Shown: positions 18,933 through 27,564, counted from the stretch's first letter. The stretch: 64,000 nucleotides of DNA from Streptomyces sp. R33 (GCF_041200175.1 NZ_CP165727.1:5149501-5213500); one strand, 5' to 3'. Program-made: numbers and translations. The notes: generated by a model from the sequence alone, not told the origin.

Positions 18933-20735
18933 ATGAGTACCCCGCCGCCCCCCAACCAGCCGCCCGCCGGCGGCTTCGGAGCGCCGCAGGATCCCCCGCC
19001 ACAGGGCTTCGGAGCCCCGCAGGCCACGCCGTCCGGAGGGTTCGGCACCCCGCCGGTGCCGCCCGTACCGCCGACGGCCCCGCAGCAGCCGCCCGTCCCG
19101 CCGACCGTGCCGGCCGTGCCGGCCGCGCCGGCCGCGCCGGCCGGGCCCCCGCAGGGGCAGCCCGCGTACGGCTATCCGCAGCAGGGCTACGGCTACCCGC
19201 AGCAGCAGCCGGCCCCCGGCGCCGGCGCCCCGCCGCAGTTCGGTGCGCCCACGGCCCCGATGCAGGCGGCCCAGCCGCCGGCCGCGGGAGCCCCGCGCGG
19301 CGGCAACGACAAGCGCACCCAGCTGATGATCGTCGGCGCCGCCCTGCTGGCCATCGTCCTGATCATCGCGGGCGGCTTCTGGTACGTCTCCGGCGACGGC
19401 GACGGCGGCGACGACAAGCGGCCCACCGCGGACGGCAGCCCCAGCGGCAAGCCCGCGGCCGGCACCCCCGGTTCGGAGAAGGTGCCCGCCAACGTCAAGT
19501 CGAAGCCGCTGTTCAACCAGCCGAACCCGACTCCCGAAGAGGTCGTCACCGTCGCGGGCTCCTGGCTCACCGACACCACCTACGTCAAGTCCGACGTGTC
19601 GAAGGTCGTGGGCTACAACACCGTCGACGGCGCCAAGAAGTGGGAGATCCCCCTCCCGGGCGAGCTGTGCGGCGCGACCAAGCACGTCAGCGACAACAAG
19701 ACGGCGATCCTCTTCCGCCCGACGCAGCCCACGCCCGAGGCCAAGTACCCGGCGTGCACCGAGGTCGGCGTCATCGACCTGAACGCCGGCAAGCTCCTGT
19801 GGTCGGGCAACGCCAAGGGCGCCACCACCGGTGACAGGCCCGCCTCCTACTACGAGGTCACGCTCAGCGGCCAGACCGTCGCCGCCGGCGGCACCAGCGG
19901 CGGCGCCGCCTGGAACCTCGCCGACGGGAAGTCCCTGTGGACGCCCAAGGTCGACGGCGAGGGCTGCTACGACAGCGGCTACGCCGGCGGCGAGGCCCTC
20001 GGCGTGATCCGCAAGTGCGGCCGCGGTGACAACCAGACCCTGTACGCCCAGACCCTGGATCCGGCCACCGGCGCCCAGACGGCCTCGTACAAGCTCTCCC
20101 CGGGCATCGAGTGGGCGTCCATCGTCTCCACGAAGCCCCTCATCGTCGCCGCCGACGTCGGCAAGACCGCCAAGAACGCCTCCGGCGTCAGCGACCTCTT
20201 CGTCGTCGACCCCAAGGGCGAGCTGAAGGCGCGCATCTCGCTCGCCTCCGGCAACTTCGGCGGCAAGTGCGGCGGCACCGAGGTCGAGAAGTGCAACGGC
20301 TTCGTGGTCGGCAACGGCAAGCTCTACCTGCCCTCGATCGAGCACCAGGGCCAGGCGGAAGCCGGCCGCACCAACGAGCTGCTCTCCTTCGACCTGGAGA
20401 CCGGCAAGCAGACCACCGACCGCGCCGACGCGGGCGAGCGGTACACCATGTTCCCGCTCCGCATGGACGGGTCGCACATCATCGCCTACAAGGAGCCCCC
20501 GTACGACAAGGGCGGCCAGATCGTCAGCATCGACGGCGCGACGATGAAGGAGACCGTCCTCATGGAGAACCCGGCCGAGAAGGCCAGCCGGACCGCCGAG
20601 ACCGGCTTCTCGCCCGACTTCTCCGAATACCGCTACCACAACGGCAAGCTCTTCATCTCCCGGACCACGGCCAGGAAGCCTTACTCGGACAAGGGCGACC
20701 CCGAGTACCTGTTCGTCTCCTTCAGCGCCAGCTGA
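18933..20735 (+). CDS. PQQ-like beta-propeller membrane protein (second tandem paralogue)
   Basis: A 600-residue paralogue of the preceding gene, 41 bases downstream and clearly in one operon. It has the same architecture: Pro/Gly/Gln-rich N-terminus with YGYPQQGYGYPQQ repeats, one transmembrane helix (about 131-150, TQLMIVGAALLAIVLIIAGG), a charged linker with ADGSPSGKPAAGTP, then a propeller with strands such as VDGAKKWEIPLP, LNAGKLLWSG and LADGKSLWTP. Scattered Cys residues (PGELCG, GEGCYDSG, KCGRGD) could form disulfides outside the cell. The duplication looks old, since the linkers differ completely. Confidence 0.8.
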   Translation: MSTPPPPNQPPAGGFGAPQDPPPQGFGAPQATPSGGFGTPPVPPVPPTAPQQPPVPPTVPAVPAAPAAPAGPPQGQPAYGYPQQGYGYPQQQPAPGAGAPPQFGAPTAPMQAAQPPAAGAPRGGNDKRTQLMIVGAALLAIVLIIAGGFWYVSGDGDGGDDKRPTADGSPSGKPAAGTPGSEKVPANVKSKPLFNQPNPTPEEVVTVAGSWLTDTTYVKSDVSKVVGYNTVDGAKKWEIPLPGELCGATKHVSDNKTAILFRPTQPTPEAKYPACTEVGVIDLNAGKLLWSGNAKGATTGDRPASYYEVTLSGQTVAAGGTSGGAAWNLADGKSLWTPKVDGEGCYDSGYAGGEALGVIRKCGRGDNQTLYAQTLDPATGAQTASYKLSPGIEWASIVSTKPLIVAADVGKTAKNASGVSDLFVVDPKGELKARISLASGNFGGKCGGTEVEKCNGFVVGNGKLYLPSIEHQGQAEAGRTNELLSFDLETGKQTTDRADAGERYTMFPLRMDGSHIIAYKEPPYDKGGQIVSIDGATMKETVLMENPAEKASRTAETGFSPDFSEYRYHNGKLFISRTTARKPYSDKGDPEYLFVSFSAS

Positions 20736-20773
20736 TCCCCGGCCGATCCCGGCCGGTCCCCGCAGACGGCTCG

Positions 20774-20803
20774 AGCCCCCGGAAGGTCCGCCTTCCGGGG
20801 GCT
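20774..20803 (+). terminator. Terminator of the propeller-gene pair
   Basis: A perfect 13-base-pair stem AGCCCCCGGAAGG (20774-20786) and its complement (20791-20803) with a TCCG loop followed by TCT. It lies 38 bases after the stop. Confidence 0.8.
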
Positions 20804-20879
20804 TCTGCGCGGTAACCGCCGCGCACCGTCGAACAAGCGTGTAGCTTGCCGGGGCAGAAGGGTCGGGGGTGGGTGCGCG

Positions 20880-21578
20880 ATGGGCGTACGGGTCATGGTG
20901 CTCGACGAGCACCGGCTGTTGGCCGAGGCGCTGGCCTCGGCCCTCAAGCTGCGCGGGCACCGGGTGCTGGCCGCGGCCGCGCCGGCCGCGGGCGCCGCCG
21001 AACTGGTCATCAGCCGGGCGCCGGAGGTCTGCCTGCTGGGCACCGCCACGCCCGCCGAGCCCGGGGTCTTCGAGCCGGTCGTGCGCATCAAGCGGGAGCG
21101 GCCGCAGATCGCCGTCGTCGTCCTCGGCCCGGTGCCGAGCCCGCGCGGGATCGCGGCCGCCTTCGCCGCCGGCGCCTCGGGGTACGTACGCCACGACGAG
21201 CGGATCGAAGGCGTGGAGCGGGCACTGGCCAAGGCGCGCGCCGGGGAGGTCGCGATCTCCCCGCAGCTGCTCCAGGGGGCCTTCGCGGAGCTCCTCAACC
21301 CCGCCGCCCAGCCCGACGACGAGGGCAGCCGGCTGCTGCGGCTGCTGACCCCGCGCGAGGTGGAGGTACTGGTCCGGGTCGCCGAGGGCGAGGACACCCG
21401 GCTCATCGCCGCGGGCATGGAGATCGCACCGAGCACCGCCCGTACGCACGTCCAGCGGGTGCTGATGAAACTGGGCGTGGGCTCCCGGCTGGAGGCGGCC
21501 GCGCTGGCCGCCCGGACCGGTCTGCTGGACCGGGCGGGGCCGGTGCCGGTGGCCGCCGATTTCCCCGGAGGCGCGTAA
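20880..21578 (+). CDS. LuxR-family regulator with degenerate receiver domain
   Basis: A 232-residue NarL/FixJ-type protein. The N-terminal receiver keeps the early acidic pair (VMVLDEH, D9-E10), but the phosphoacceptor Asp is replaced: the strand that should read as LLD reads VCLLGTATP, with Gly at 54. The C-terminal LuxR HTH is intact (LTPREVEVLVRVAEGEDTRLIAAGM followed by PSTARTHVQRVLMKLGV). No kinase is adjacent. It is therefore probably phosphorylation-independent, like other atypical actinobacterial receivers. It lies directly upstream of galE, with 68 bases between. Confidence 0.85.
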   Translation: MGVRVMVLDEHRLLAEALASALKLRGHRVLAAAAPAAGAAELVISRAPEVCLLGTATPAEPGVFEPVVRIKRERPQIAVVVLGPVPSPRGIAAAFAAGASGYVRHDERIEGVERALAKARAGEVAISPQLLQGAFAELLNPAAQPDDEGSRLLRLLTPREVEVLVRVAEGEDTRLIAAGMEIAPSTARTHVQRVLMKLGVGSRLEAAALAARTGLLDRAGPVPVAADFPGGA

Positions 21579-21646
21579 TCCGGTAAGCCAGTGACCGGCA
21601 TGTGCACGCACCCGGCGTGCAGTCCCCTGCGAGAGGCAGTAGGCGA

Positions 21647-22621
21647 GTGAGCAAGACGGCGTCATCTAAGTTCATGGTCACCGGCGGCGCCGGATACGTC
21701 GGCAGCGTCGTCGCGGCGCACCTTCTGGAGGCCGGGCACGAGGTCACGGTCCTCGACGACCTCTCCACCGGCTTCCGCGAGGGCGTCCCGGCGGGCGCCG
21801 CCTTCATCGAGGGCCGGATCCAGGACGCCGCAAGGTACCTGGACCCCTCCTACGACGCGGTGCTGCACTTCGCGGCGTCCTCGCAGGTCGGCGAGTCCGT
21901 CGTCAACCCGGGCAAGTACTGGGAGAACAACGTCGGCGGCACGCTCGCCCTGCTCGCCGCGATGCGCGGGGCCGGGGTGCGCAAGCTGGTGTTCTCCTCC
22001 ACCGCCGCCACCTACGGCGAGCCCACCGAGGGCCTGCTCACCGAGGAGTCGGTCACCAAGCCCACCAACCCGTACGGCGCCTCGAAGCTGGCCGTCGACC
22101 ACATGATCGCGGGGGAGTGCGCGGCGCACGGCGTCGCGGCGGTCTCGCTGCGCTACTTCAACGTGGCCGGCGCGTACGGCGAGTTCGGCGAGCGGCACGA
22201 CCCCGAGACCCACCTGATCCCGCTGGTGCTCCAGGTCGCGCTGGGCGAGCGGGAGTCGATCTCGGTGTTCGGCGAGGACTACCCGACCCCGGACGGCACC
22301 TGCGTGCGCGACTACATCCACGTCGCCGACCTGGCGGAGGCCCACCTGGCAGCCCTGGAGGCCGCCACCGAGGGCGAGCACCTGATCTGCAACCTCGGCA
22401 ACGGCAACGGCTTCTCGGTCCGCGAGGTCGTCGAGACGGTCCGCAAGGTCACGGGCGCGGAGATCCCCGAGGTCGTCGCCCCGCGCCGGGCCGGCGACCC
22501 GGCGGTGCTCGTCGCCTCCGCGCGCGCCGCCCACGAGAAGCTCGGCTGGACCCCGGCCCGCTCGGACCTCACCGGCATCATCACGGACGCCTGGAACTTC
22601 ACGCGCAAGCACCGTTCCTGA
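21647..22621 (+). CDS. galE: UDP-glucose 4-epimerase
   Basis: A 324-residue extended short-chain dehydrogenase that interconverts UDP-glucose and UDP-galactose. It has the N-terminal NAD-binding TGGAGYVGS, VLDDLSTG, the catalytic Ser-Thr region FSSTAATYGEP, the YxxxK motif Y-G-A-S-K in NPYGASKLAVDH, and LRYFNVAGA. I chose the GTG at 21647 because it is preceded by GAGAGGCAG; the frame is open to 21602 but those residues are not family-like. No galT or galK is adjacent, so it probably serves cell-envelope polysaccharides rather than a galactose operon. A strong hairpin follows at once. Confidence 0.92.
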   Translation: MSKTASSKFMVTGGAGYVGSVVAAHLLEAGHEVTVLDDLSTGFREGVPAGAAFIEGRIQDAARYLDPSYDAVLHFAASSQVGESVVNPGKYWENNVGGTLALLAAMRGAGVRKLVFSSTAATYGEPTEGLLTEESVTKPTNPYGASKLAVDHMIAGECAAHGVAAVSLRYFNVAGAYGEFGERHDPETHLIPLVLQVALGERESISVFGEDYPTPDGTCVRDYIHVADLAEAHLAALEAATEGEHLICNLGNGNGFSVREVVETVRKVTGAEIPEVVAPRRAGDPAVLVASARAAHEKLGWTPARSDLTGIITDAWNFTRKHRS

Positions 22622-22639
22622 CTCCCGGCCGCGCCCGTT

Positions 22640-22678
22640 CACCGCGCCCCCCGCACCCGACGGTGCGGGGGCGCGGTG
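22640..22678 (+). terminator. galE terminator
   Basis: An 18-on-17-base stem with a single bulged C (22640-22657 with 22662-22678, loop CGAC), starting 19 bases after the galE stop. The rest of the gap up to 23113 (about 430 bases) holds an AT-richer patch around 22840-22920 that may carry the promoter of the next gene. I see no ORF of coding character there. Confidence 0.8.
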
Positions 22679-23113
22679 CGTGCGGAGGCGTGCGCAGGGA
22701 GCGCGTGCGAGCGGGCCGGCGCCGTGGGCGGGCGCGGTGCGCGGGCGCCCGGCGTGCACGCGCCGGGTGAAATGCCCTCCGTGCAACTGCCCGTGGCACG
22801 GGCGCGCCGGAAACCGCCTTCCAGGCCTTCCCCACCGGCGAATTCAGGCCACCTCATACCGCGTTCGGCACTGCCCAGCCGGAAATTCGCTCGGAAAACT
22901 TCTGCTATTCGGCCAACCGCGGGCAGCGACCCGTTCTACGCTGATGCGTGACGCCGGTGGGGGCCGGTGTTGATTCAGGGGTCGAGACACGCCGGGTACG
23001 GCGTCCGGTCCGGGGTAGTGCAGAGATGTCTCGGCGGCGGCCGCGGCAGCTGCGGATCACCCGGTCCGGGCGCCGTACCCGCAGTCGTCCGTTCCCCGAC
23101 CCTTGGGGGTTTT

Positions 23114-23878
23114 GTGGTTCGCATCCGGGTTCTCGTGGTCGACGATCACCGCATCTTCGCCGAATCGCTCGCAGCCGCGCTCGCGGCCGAGCCCGACGTG
23201 GACGTGTCCGCGGCCGGCAGCGGCCCCGCCGCGCTGCGCTGCCTCGAACGGGCGGTGGCCGAGGGCCGCCGCTTCGACGTCCTGCTGGTGGACGCCGATC
23301 TCGGCGCTGCCGCCGGGGCCGTGCCCGCCCAGCGCGAGCAGGGCTCCGGGCCACCGCCCGGCGCCGACGGGATCGCGCTGGTCGCCGGGGTCCGGGTGTC
23401 CCACCCGGGGGTCCGCACCGTCGTGCTCGCCGAGCGCGACGACCCCCGCCGGGCCGCACACGCCCTGCAGGCAGGGGCTTCCGGCTGGGTGGCGAAGGAC
23501 TGCTCGCTCTCGCGGCTGCTGGCCGTCATCCGCGGGGTCCTGCGCGAGGAGACCCACCTCCCGCCCGCGCTGCTCACCGGAGTGCTCCGCGAACTGACCG
23601 CTGCGCGCAAGCACCGTACGGACAGCGAGCGGCTCGTCGAGTCCCTCACGCCGCGGGAGCACGAGGTGCTGCGCTGCATGGTGGCGGGGCTGGGCCGCAA
23701 GGACGTGGCGGCGCGGCTGTTCCTGTCCCCGCACACCGTCCGCACGCACATGCAGAACGTGCTGGGCAAGCTCGGGGTGCACTCCACGCTCGCGGCGGTG
23801 GCGCTGGCCCGGCGGGCGGGGGTGCGGCCGGCCGACCTAGCCGGGGATGTTGTCGAACGGAGCGGTCAACTGGCGTAG
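23114..23878 (+). CDS. Response regulator, NarL/LuxR family
   Basis: A 254-residue regulator, start GTG at 23114 after a weak GGGGGT. The receiver has VLVVDDHRIF and an intact phosphoacceptor Asp at 60 in FDVLLVDADLG. An unusual Ala/Gly/Pro insertion of about 25 residues (AAGAVPAQREQGSGPPPG) follows the phosphorylation site. A Lys in WVAKDCS marks the last receiver strand. The C-terminal LuxR HTH is LTPREHEVLRCMVAGLG through PHTVRTHMQNVLGKLGV. No histidine kinase is adjacent. Its last 42 bases overlap the end of convergent tamR. Confidence 0.86.
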   Translation: MVRIRVLVVDDHRIFAESLAAALAAEPDVDVSAAGSGPAALRCLERAVAEGRRFDVLLVDADLGAAAGAVPAQREQGSGPPPGADGIALVAGVRVSHPGVRTVVLAERDDPRRAAHALQAGASGWVAKDCSLSRLLAVIRGVLREETHLPPALLTGVLRELTAARKHRTDSERLVESLTPREHEVLRCMVAGLGRKDVAARLFLSPHTVRTHMQNVLGKLGVHSTLAAVALARRAGVRPADLAGDVVERSGQLA

Positions 23879-24334
23879 CAGCGCCGCGAGGTCGCCGCGC
23901 TGGGCCTGGGAGAGCTGGGCGAGGATCGCCCGCTCCTGGGCCAGCAGGCCGGCCAGGGCCTGGTCGGCGCGGTCGCGGCCCTCCGGCGTGAGGCGGACCA
24001 GCACCCCCCGCCGGTCGTTGGGGTCGGGCAGCCGCTCGACGAGGCCCTTCTTGGCGAGCCGGTCGATGCGGTTGGTCATGGTGCCGGAGGTGACCAGCGT
24101 CTGCGTCAGCAATTGGCCGGGAGAGAGCTGGTAGGGCGCGCCGGCGCGGCGCAGCGACGTCAGGACGTCGAACTCCCAAGGTTCCAGGCCGTGCTCGGAG
24201 AAGGCCAGCCTGCGTGCACGGTCGAGGTGACGGGCGAGCCTGCTGACGCGGCTCAGCACTTCGAGCGGTTCCACGTCGAGGTCAGGGCGCTCGCGCCGCC
24301 ATGCCGCGACCAATCGGTCGACCTCGTCCTCCAT
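23837..24334 (-). CDS. tamR: MarR-family regulator TamR
   Basis: A 165-residue winged-helix regulator divergent from a trans-aconitate methyltransferase gene, the arrangement described for TamR of S. coelicolor. That protein senses trans-aconitate, cis-aconitate and citrate and represses tam. The N-terminal helix MEDEVDRLVAAWRRERPDLDVE precedes a standard MarR core (LLTQTLVTSGTMTNRIDRLAKKGLVERLPDPNDRRGVLVRLTPEGRD). I chose ATG 24334 for family fit; an in-frame ATG at 24394 would add 20 residues and abut the operator. It is convergent with, and overlaps, the LuxR gene. Confidence 0.88.
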   Translation of the reverse strand: MEDEVDRLVAAWRRERPDLDVEPLEVLSRVSRLARHLDRARRLAFSEHGLEPWEFDVLTSLRRAGAPYQLSPGQLLTQTLVTSGTMTNRIDRLAKKGLVERLPDPNDRRGVLVRLTPEGRDRADQALAGLLAQERAILAQLSQAQRGDLAALLRQLTAPFDNIPG

Positions 24335-24395
24335 GCCGATCAGTGTAAGGGGTCTGTCGACGTGAAGTCTCTTCAAATCGAGGATCTCGGCCATG

Positions 24396-24429
24396 GATAT
24401 CTTGAGATCGGGAATCTTGACATCAAGAT
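24396..24429. promoter_or_regulatory. TamR operator region
   Basis: A perfect inverted repeat ATCTTGA-CA-TCAAGAT at 24414-24429, with a second imperfect site GATATCTTGAGATC at 24396-24409. This is the palindrome style bound by TamR-type MarR proteins. It lies between tamR and tam, so occupancy would repress both divergent genes. Confidence 0.75.
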
Positions 24430-24509
24430 ATATTTTGGGTGACGATGGGCATGGAGGGGGCCGGAACAGCTTCCGCTTCCGCCCGCCCCGCCAGTAGGGA
24501 GGCTCGAAC

Positions 24510-25367
24510 ATGCATTCCGATACCGCGTCGGCAAGGATCCCCACCGCCACCACCCACGCCGCGCCCACCTGGGACCCCCAGCAGTACCTCCGGCACGCCG
24601 GACACCGAACCCGGCCCTTCCTCGACCTCCTGAACCGCATACCCGAACTCCCCACCCGCCCCGCCCGGATCGCCGACCTCGGCTGCGGCCCCGGCAACGT
24701 CACCGCGCTGCTCGCCGAACGCTGGCCCGAGGCCCACATCACCGGCTTCGACCTCTCCCCCGAAATGCTCCGGCGCGCCACCGACGAGTACGCGGGCAGG
24801 ACCACCGGCGGCGGCAGCCTCGACTTCCGCCACGGCGACCTCGCGAGCTGGCACCCCGAGGAGCCCTACGACCTGATCGTCTCCAACGCGGCCCTGCAGT
24901 GGGTGCCGAGTCACCCCGGCTCCTTCGCCGCCTGGATCAACGGACTGCGCCCCGGCGGCACCTTCGCCTTCCAGATCCCCGGCAACTTCACCGCCCCCAG
25001 CCACGCCCTCCTGGCCGAGCTGTGCGACAGCCCGCGCTGGCGGGGCCGGCTCGCCGGCCACGGCGCCCGCTACATCCACCTCCTCGAACCCGCCGAGTAC
25101 CTGGCCCGGTTCACCGAGCTGGGCTGCGCCGTCGACACCTGGGAGACGACGTACCACCAGCTGCTGTCCGGCCCCGACCCGGTGCTCGACTGGGTCAAGG
25201 GAACCGCCCTGCGGCCCGTCCTGACCGCCCTCGGGGGCGACCGGGACGCCGTGGACGCCTTCCTCGCCGAGTACCGCGACCTGCTGCGCGAGGCCTACCC
25301 GCCCGGTCCGCGCGGCACGGTCTTCCCGTTCCGCCGCATCTTCGCCGTCGCCCGCAAGGAGCTCTGA
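24510..25367 (+). CDS. tam: Trans-aconitate 2-methyltransferase
   Basis: A 285-residue SAM-dependent methyltransferase. The class I motif is IADLGCGPGNVTALL, followed by ITGFDLSPEML, FRHGDLASW and the characteristic YDLIVSNAALQWVPSH seen in Tam enzymes. Methylating trans-aconitate relieves inhibition of aconitase, protecting the citric acid cycle. ATG is preceded by GGGAGG. tamR is divergent and a VOC-family gene follows two bases after the stop, so tam-VOC form an operon under TamR control. Confidence 0.9.
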   Translation: MHSDTASARIPTATTHAAPTWDPQQYLRHAGHRTRPFLDLLNRIPELPTRPARIADLGCGPGNVTALLAERWPEAHITGFDLSPEMLRRATDEYAGRTTGGGSLDFRHGDLASWHPEEPYDLIVSNAALQWVPSHPGSFAAWINGLRPGGTFAFQIPGNFTAPSHALLAELCDSPRWRGRLAGHGARYIHLLEPAEYLARFTELGCAVDTWETTYHQLLSGPDPVLDWVKGTALRPVLTALGGDRDAVDAFLAEYRDLLREAYPPGPRGTVFPFRRIFAVARKEL

Positions 25368-25369
25368 CC

Positions 25370-25747
25370 GTGCTGACCGCAGTCGACCACGTCCAACTCG
25401 CCGCGCCGCCCGGCTCGGAGGACCGGCTCCGCGCGTACTACACGCACGTCCTCGGCATGAGCGAGGTCCCCAAACCGCCCCTCCTCGCCGCCCGCGGCGG
25501 CTGCTGGTTCGCCGCCGGGCCGGTGCAGCTGCACCTGGGCGTCGAGGAGGACTTCCGGCCCGCCCGCAAGGCACACCCGGGGCTGCGGGTGACCGGGATC
25601 GAGGCGTACGCCGCCCGACTGGAGGAACGGGGCGCCGAGGTCGTCTGGGACGACGACCTGCCGGGGTACCGCCGCTTCTACTCCGAGGACCCCGTCGGCA
25701 ACCGGATCGAGTTCCTGGAAGAGCACGGCCTGGAGCCCCCGGCCTGA
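25370..25747 (+). CDS. VOC (glyoxalase/bleomycin-resistance fold) family protein
   Basis: A 125-residue protein with the paired beta-alpha-beta-beta-beta modules of the vicinal oxygen chelate superfamily. It starts VDHVQLAAPPGSEDRLRAYYTHVLGM, has AGPVQLHLGVEEDF in the middle and ends FYSEDPVGNRIEFLEE, where His, His and Glu positions could bind a metal. Its GTG start is two bases after the tam stop, so it is surely cotranscribed. The substrate is unknown; being TamR-controlled it may act on a citrate-cycle derivative or oxidative-stress product. Confidence 0.85.
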   Translation: MLTAVDHVQLAAPPGSEDRLRAYYTHVLGMSEVPKPPLLAARGGCWFAAGPVQLHLGVEEDFRPARKAHPGLRVTGIEAYAARLEERGAEVVWDDDLPGYRRFYSEDPVGNRIEFLEEHGLEPPA

Positions 25748-25761
25748 CGTCCACGGGCCCC

Positions 25762-25823
25762 GGTACGACGCGACGGCGCCCCGCCACCGGATCGCCGGTG
25801 ACGGGGCGCCGTCGCGTCGTACC
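25762..25823. terminator. Very long bidirectional hairpin between VOC gene and TetR gene
   Basis: A 29-base-pair stem with one mismatch (arms 25762-25790 and 25795-25823, four-base loop) between two convergent genes. It ends 18 bases before the tetR stop at 25841. Confidence 0.85.
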
Positions 25824-25840
25824 CACCGCCGCCGCGGCGC

Positions 25841-26515
25841 TCAGCTCTTGCGGTGGCCCACCAGCCGCGGCTTCGACTCCAGCCCGTCCAGCCCGTGCCA
25901 GGCCAGGTTGACCAGGTGCGCCGCGACCTCCGCCTTCTTCGGCCGGCGCACGTCCAGCCACCACTGCCCGGTCAGGGCGACCATCCCGACCAGCGCCTGC
26001 GCGTACAGCGGGGCCAGCTTCGGGTCGAACCCGCGCGCCTTGAACTCCAGCCCCAGGATGTCCTCGACCTGCGTGGCGATGTCGCTGATCAGCGAGGCGA
26101 ACGTACCCGTCGACTGGGCGACCGGGGAATCCCGGACGAGGATCCGGAAGCCGTCCGTGTACGACTCGATGTAGTCCAGCAGCGCGAACGCGGCCTGCTC
26201 CAGCAGCTCCCGCGGATGCCCGGCCGTCAGCGCGCCCGTCACCCCGTCCAGCAGCTGGCGCATCTCCCGGTCCACGACGACCGCGTACAGGCCCTCCTTG
26301 CCCCCGAAGTGCTCGTACACCACCGGCTTGGACACCCCGGCCTTCGCCGCGATCTCCTCCACCGACGTGCCCTCGAAGCCCTTCTCGGCGAACAAGGCAC
26401 GGCCGATGTCCAGCAGTTGCTGACGCCGTTCAGCGCCCGTCATCCGGACCCGGCGGCCGCGCCGGGGCTTGTCGCTGCTGGAACTGCTGCCGTCGATCGC
26501 CACGTCCCCCATCAT
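25841..26515 (-). CDS. TetR-family regulator, coupled to the desaturase gene
   Basis: A 224-residue repressor. The N-terminal HTH reads TGAERRQQLLDIGRALFAEKGF, then VEEIAAKAGVSKPVVYEHFGGKEGLY, followed by a ligand domain with ALVGMVALTGQWWLDVRRPKKAEVAAHLVNLAWHGLDGL. The ATG at 26515 overlaps the desaturase TGA as ATGA; the adjacent ATG at 26512 is an alternative. Cotranscription after a fatty-acyl desaturase suggests it senses acyl-CoA or fatty acid and controls desaturation. A palindrome upstream of the operon (27565-27582) is the likely operator. Confidence 0.87.
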   Translation of the reverse strand: MMGDVAIDGSSSSSDKPRRGRRVRMTGAERRQQLLDIGRALFAEKGFEGTSVEEIAAKAGVSKPVVYEHFGGKEGLYAVVVDREMRQLLDGVTGALTAGHPRELLEQAAFALLDYIESYTDGFRILVRDSPVAQSTGTFASLISDIATQVEDILGLEFKARGFDPKLAPLYAQALVGMVALTGQWWLDVRRPKKAEVAAHLVNLAWHGLDGLESKPRLVGHRKS

Positions 26516-27498
26516 GCCGCGTTCGACGCGTTTTCCCTGCGCCGGGCATCGATGCGGTCCTTGGACGGCCAGCGCACGTCCGTCGCCCAGCCCGCCAGCT
26601 CGAACCAGCGGATCAGCCGGGCACTGGAGTCGACCTGGCCGCGCAGCACGCCGTGCCGGGCCGACGTCGGGTCCGCGTGGTGCAGGTTGTGCCAGGACTC
26701 GCCGCACGAGAGCACCGCCAGCCACCACACGTTGCCCGAGCGGTCCCGCGACCTGAACGGGCGCTTGCCCACCGCGTGGCAGATCGAATTGATCGACCAC
26801 GTCACGTGGTGCAGCAGCGCCACGCGTACGAGAGAGCCCCAGAAGAACGCCGTGAACGCGCCCCACCACGACATCGTCACCAGACCGCCGACCAGCGGCG
26901 GGATCGCCAGCGACACGATCGTCCACAGCACGAAGTCACGCGAGATCCGCCGGATCGCCGGATCCTTGATCAGGTCCGGGGCGTACTTCTGCTGGTCGGT
27001 CTGCTCCTCGTCGAACAGCCACCCGATGTGCGCCCACGCCAGGCCCTTCATCAGCGCCGGGACGCTCTCCCCGAACCGCCACGGCGAATGCGGGTCGCCC
27101 TCGTGGTCGGAGAACTTGTGGTGCTTGCGGTGGTCGGCCACCCAGCGCACCAGAGGCCCCTCCACCGCCATCGAACCCATCACGGCCAGCACGATCCGCA
27201 GCGGCCGCTTCGCCTTGAAGGAACCGTGCGTGAAGTAACGGTGGAAGCCGATGGTGATCCCGTGGCAGGCCAGGAAGTACATGAACACCATCAGGCCGAG
27301 GTCCAGCCAGCTCACCCCCCAGCCCCAGGCCAGCGGGATCGCGGCCAGCAGCGCCAGGAAGGGAACGACGATGAACAGCAGCAGCGCGATCTGCTCGACA
27401 GACCGCTTGCTCTCGCCTCCGAGGGTCGCGGAGGGCACGGGGGTATCGGAATCGGAGGTCGCCGAGGCGTCCTCGATCAGCTCGGGACTGGTGGTCAT
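26512..27498 (-). CDS. Membrane fatty-acyl-CoA desaturase (delta-9 type)
   Basis: A 328-residue di-iron membrane enzyme that introduces a double bond into acyl chains and so adjusts membrane fluidity. The His clusters are HRYFTH (86-91), HRKHH (123-127) and HNLHH near the C-terminus, with an extra HHVTWSINSICH, as in stearoyl-CoA desaturases. Four hydrophobic segments are visible. Start is ATG at 27498. It is the first gene of a two-gene operon with tetR and divergent from ppc, with about 380 bases between them. Confidence 0.92.
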   Translation of the reverse strand: MTTSPELIEDASATSDSDTPVPSATLGGESKRSVEQIALLLFIVVPFLALLAAIPLAWGWGVSWLDLGLMVFMYFLACHGITIGFHRYFTHGSFKAKRPLRIVLAVMGSMAVEGPLVRWVADHRKHHKFSDHEGDPHSPWRFGESVPALMKGLAWAHIGWLFDEEQTDQQKYAPDLIKDPAIRRISRDFVLWTIVSLAIPPLVGGLVTMSWWGAFTAFFWGSLVRVALLHHVTWSINSICHAVGKRPFRSRDRSGNVWWLAVLSCGESWHNLHHADPTSARHGVLRGQVDSSARLIRWFELAGWATDVRWPSKDRIDARRRENASNAA

Positions 27499-27564
27499 GA
27501 GGATCCCCTGGGGGGTGAGGAATCGGCAGGCACGCCTGGCGCCTGCCCCGGCTACGGACGCGTA

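Noticed and set aside
22679..22966. Short open frames between galE and the LuxR gene
   Set aside because: No consistent codon bias, no ribosome-binding site and no similarity; probably a regulatory region.
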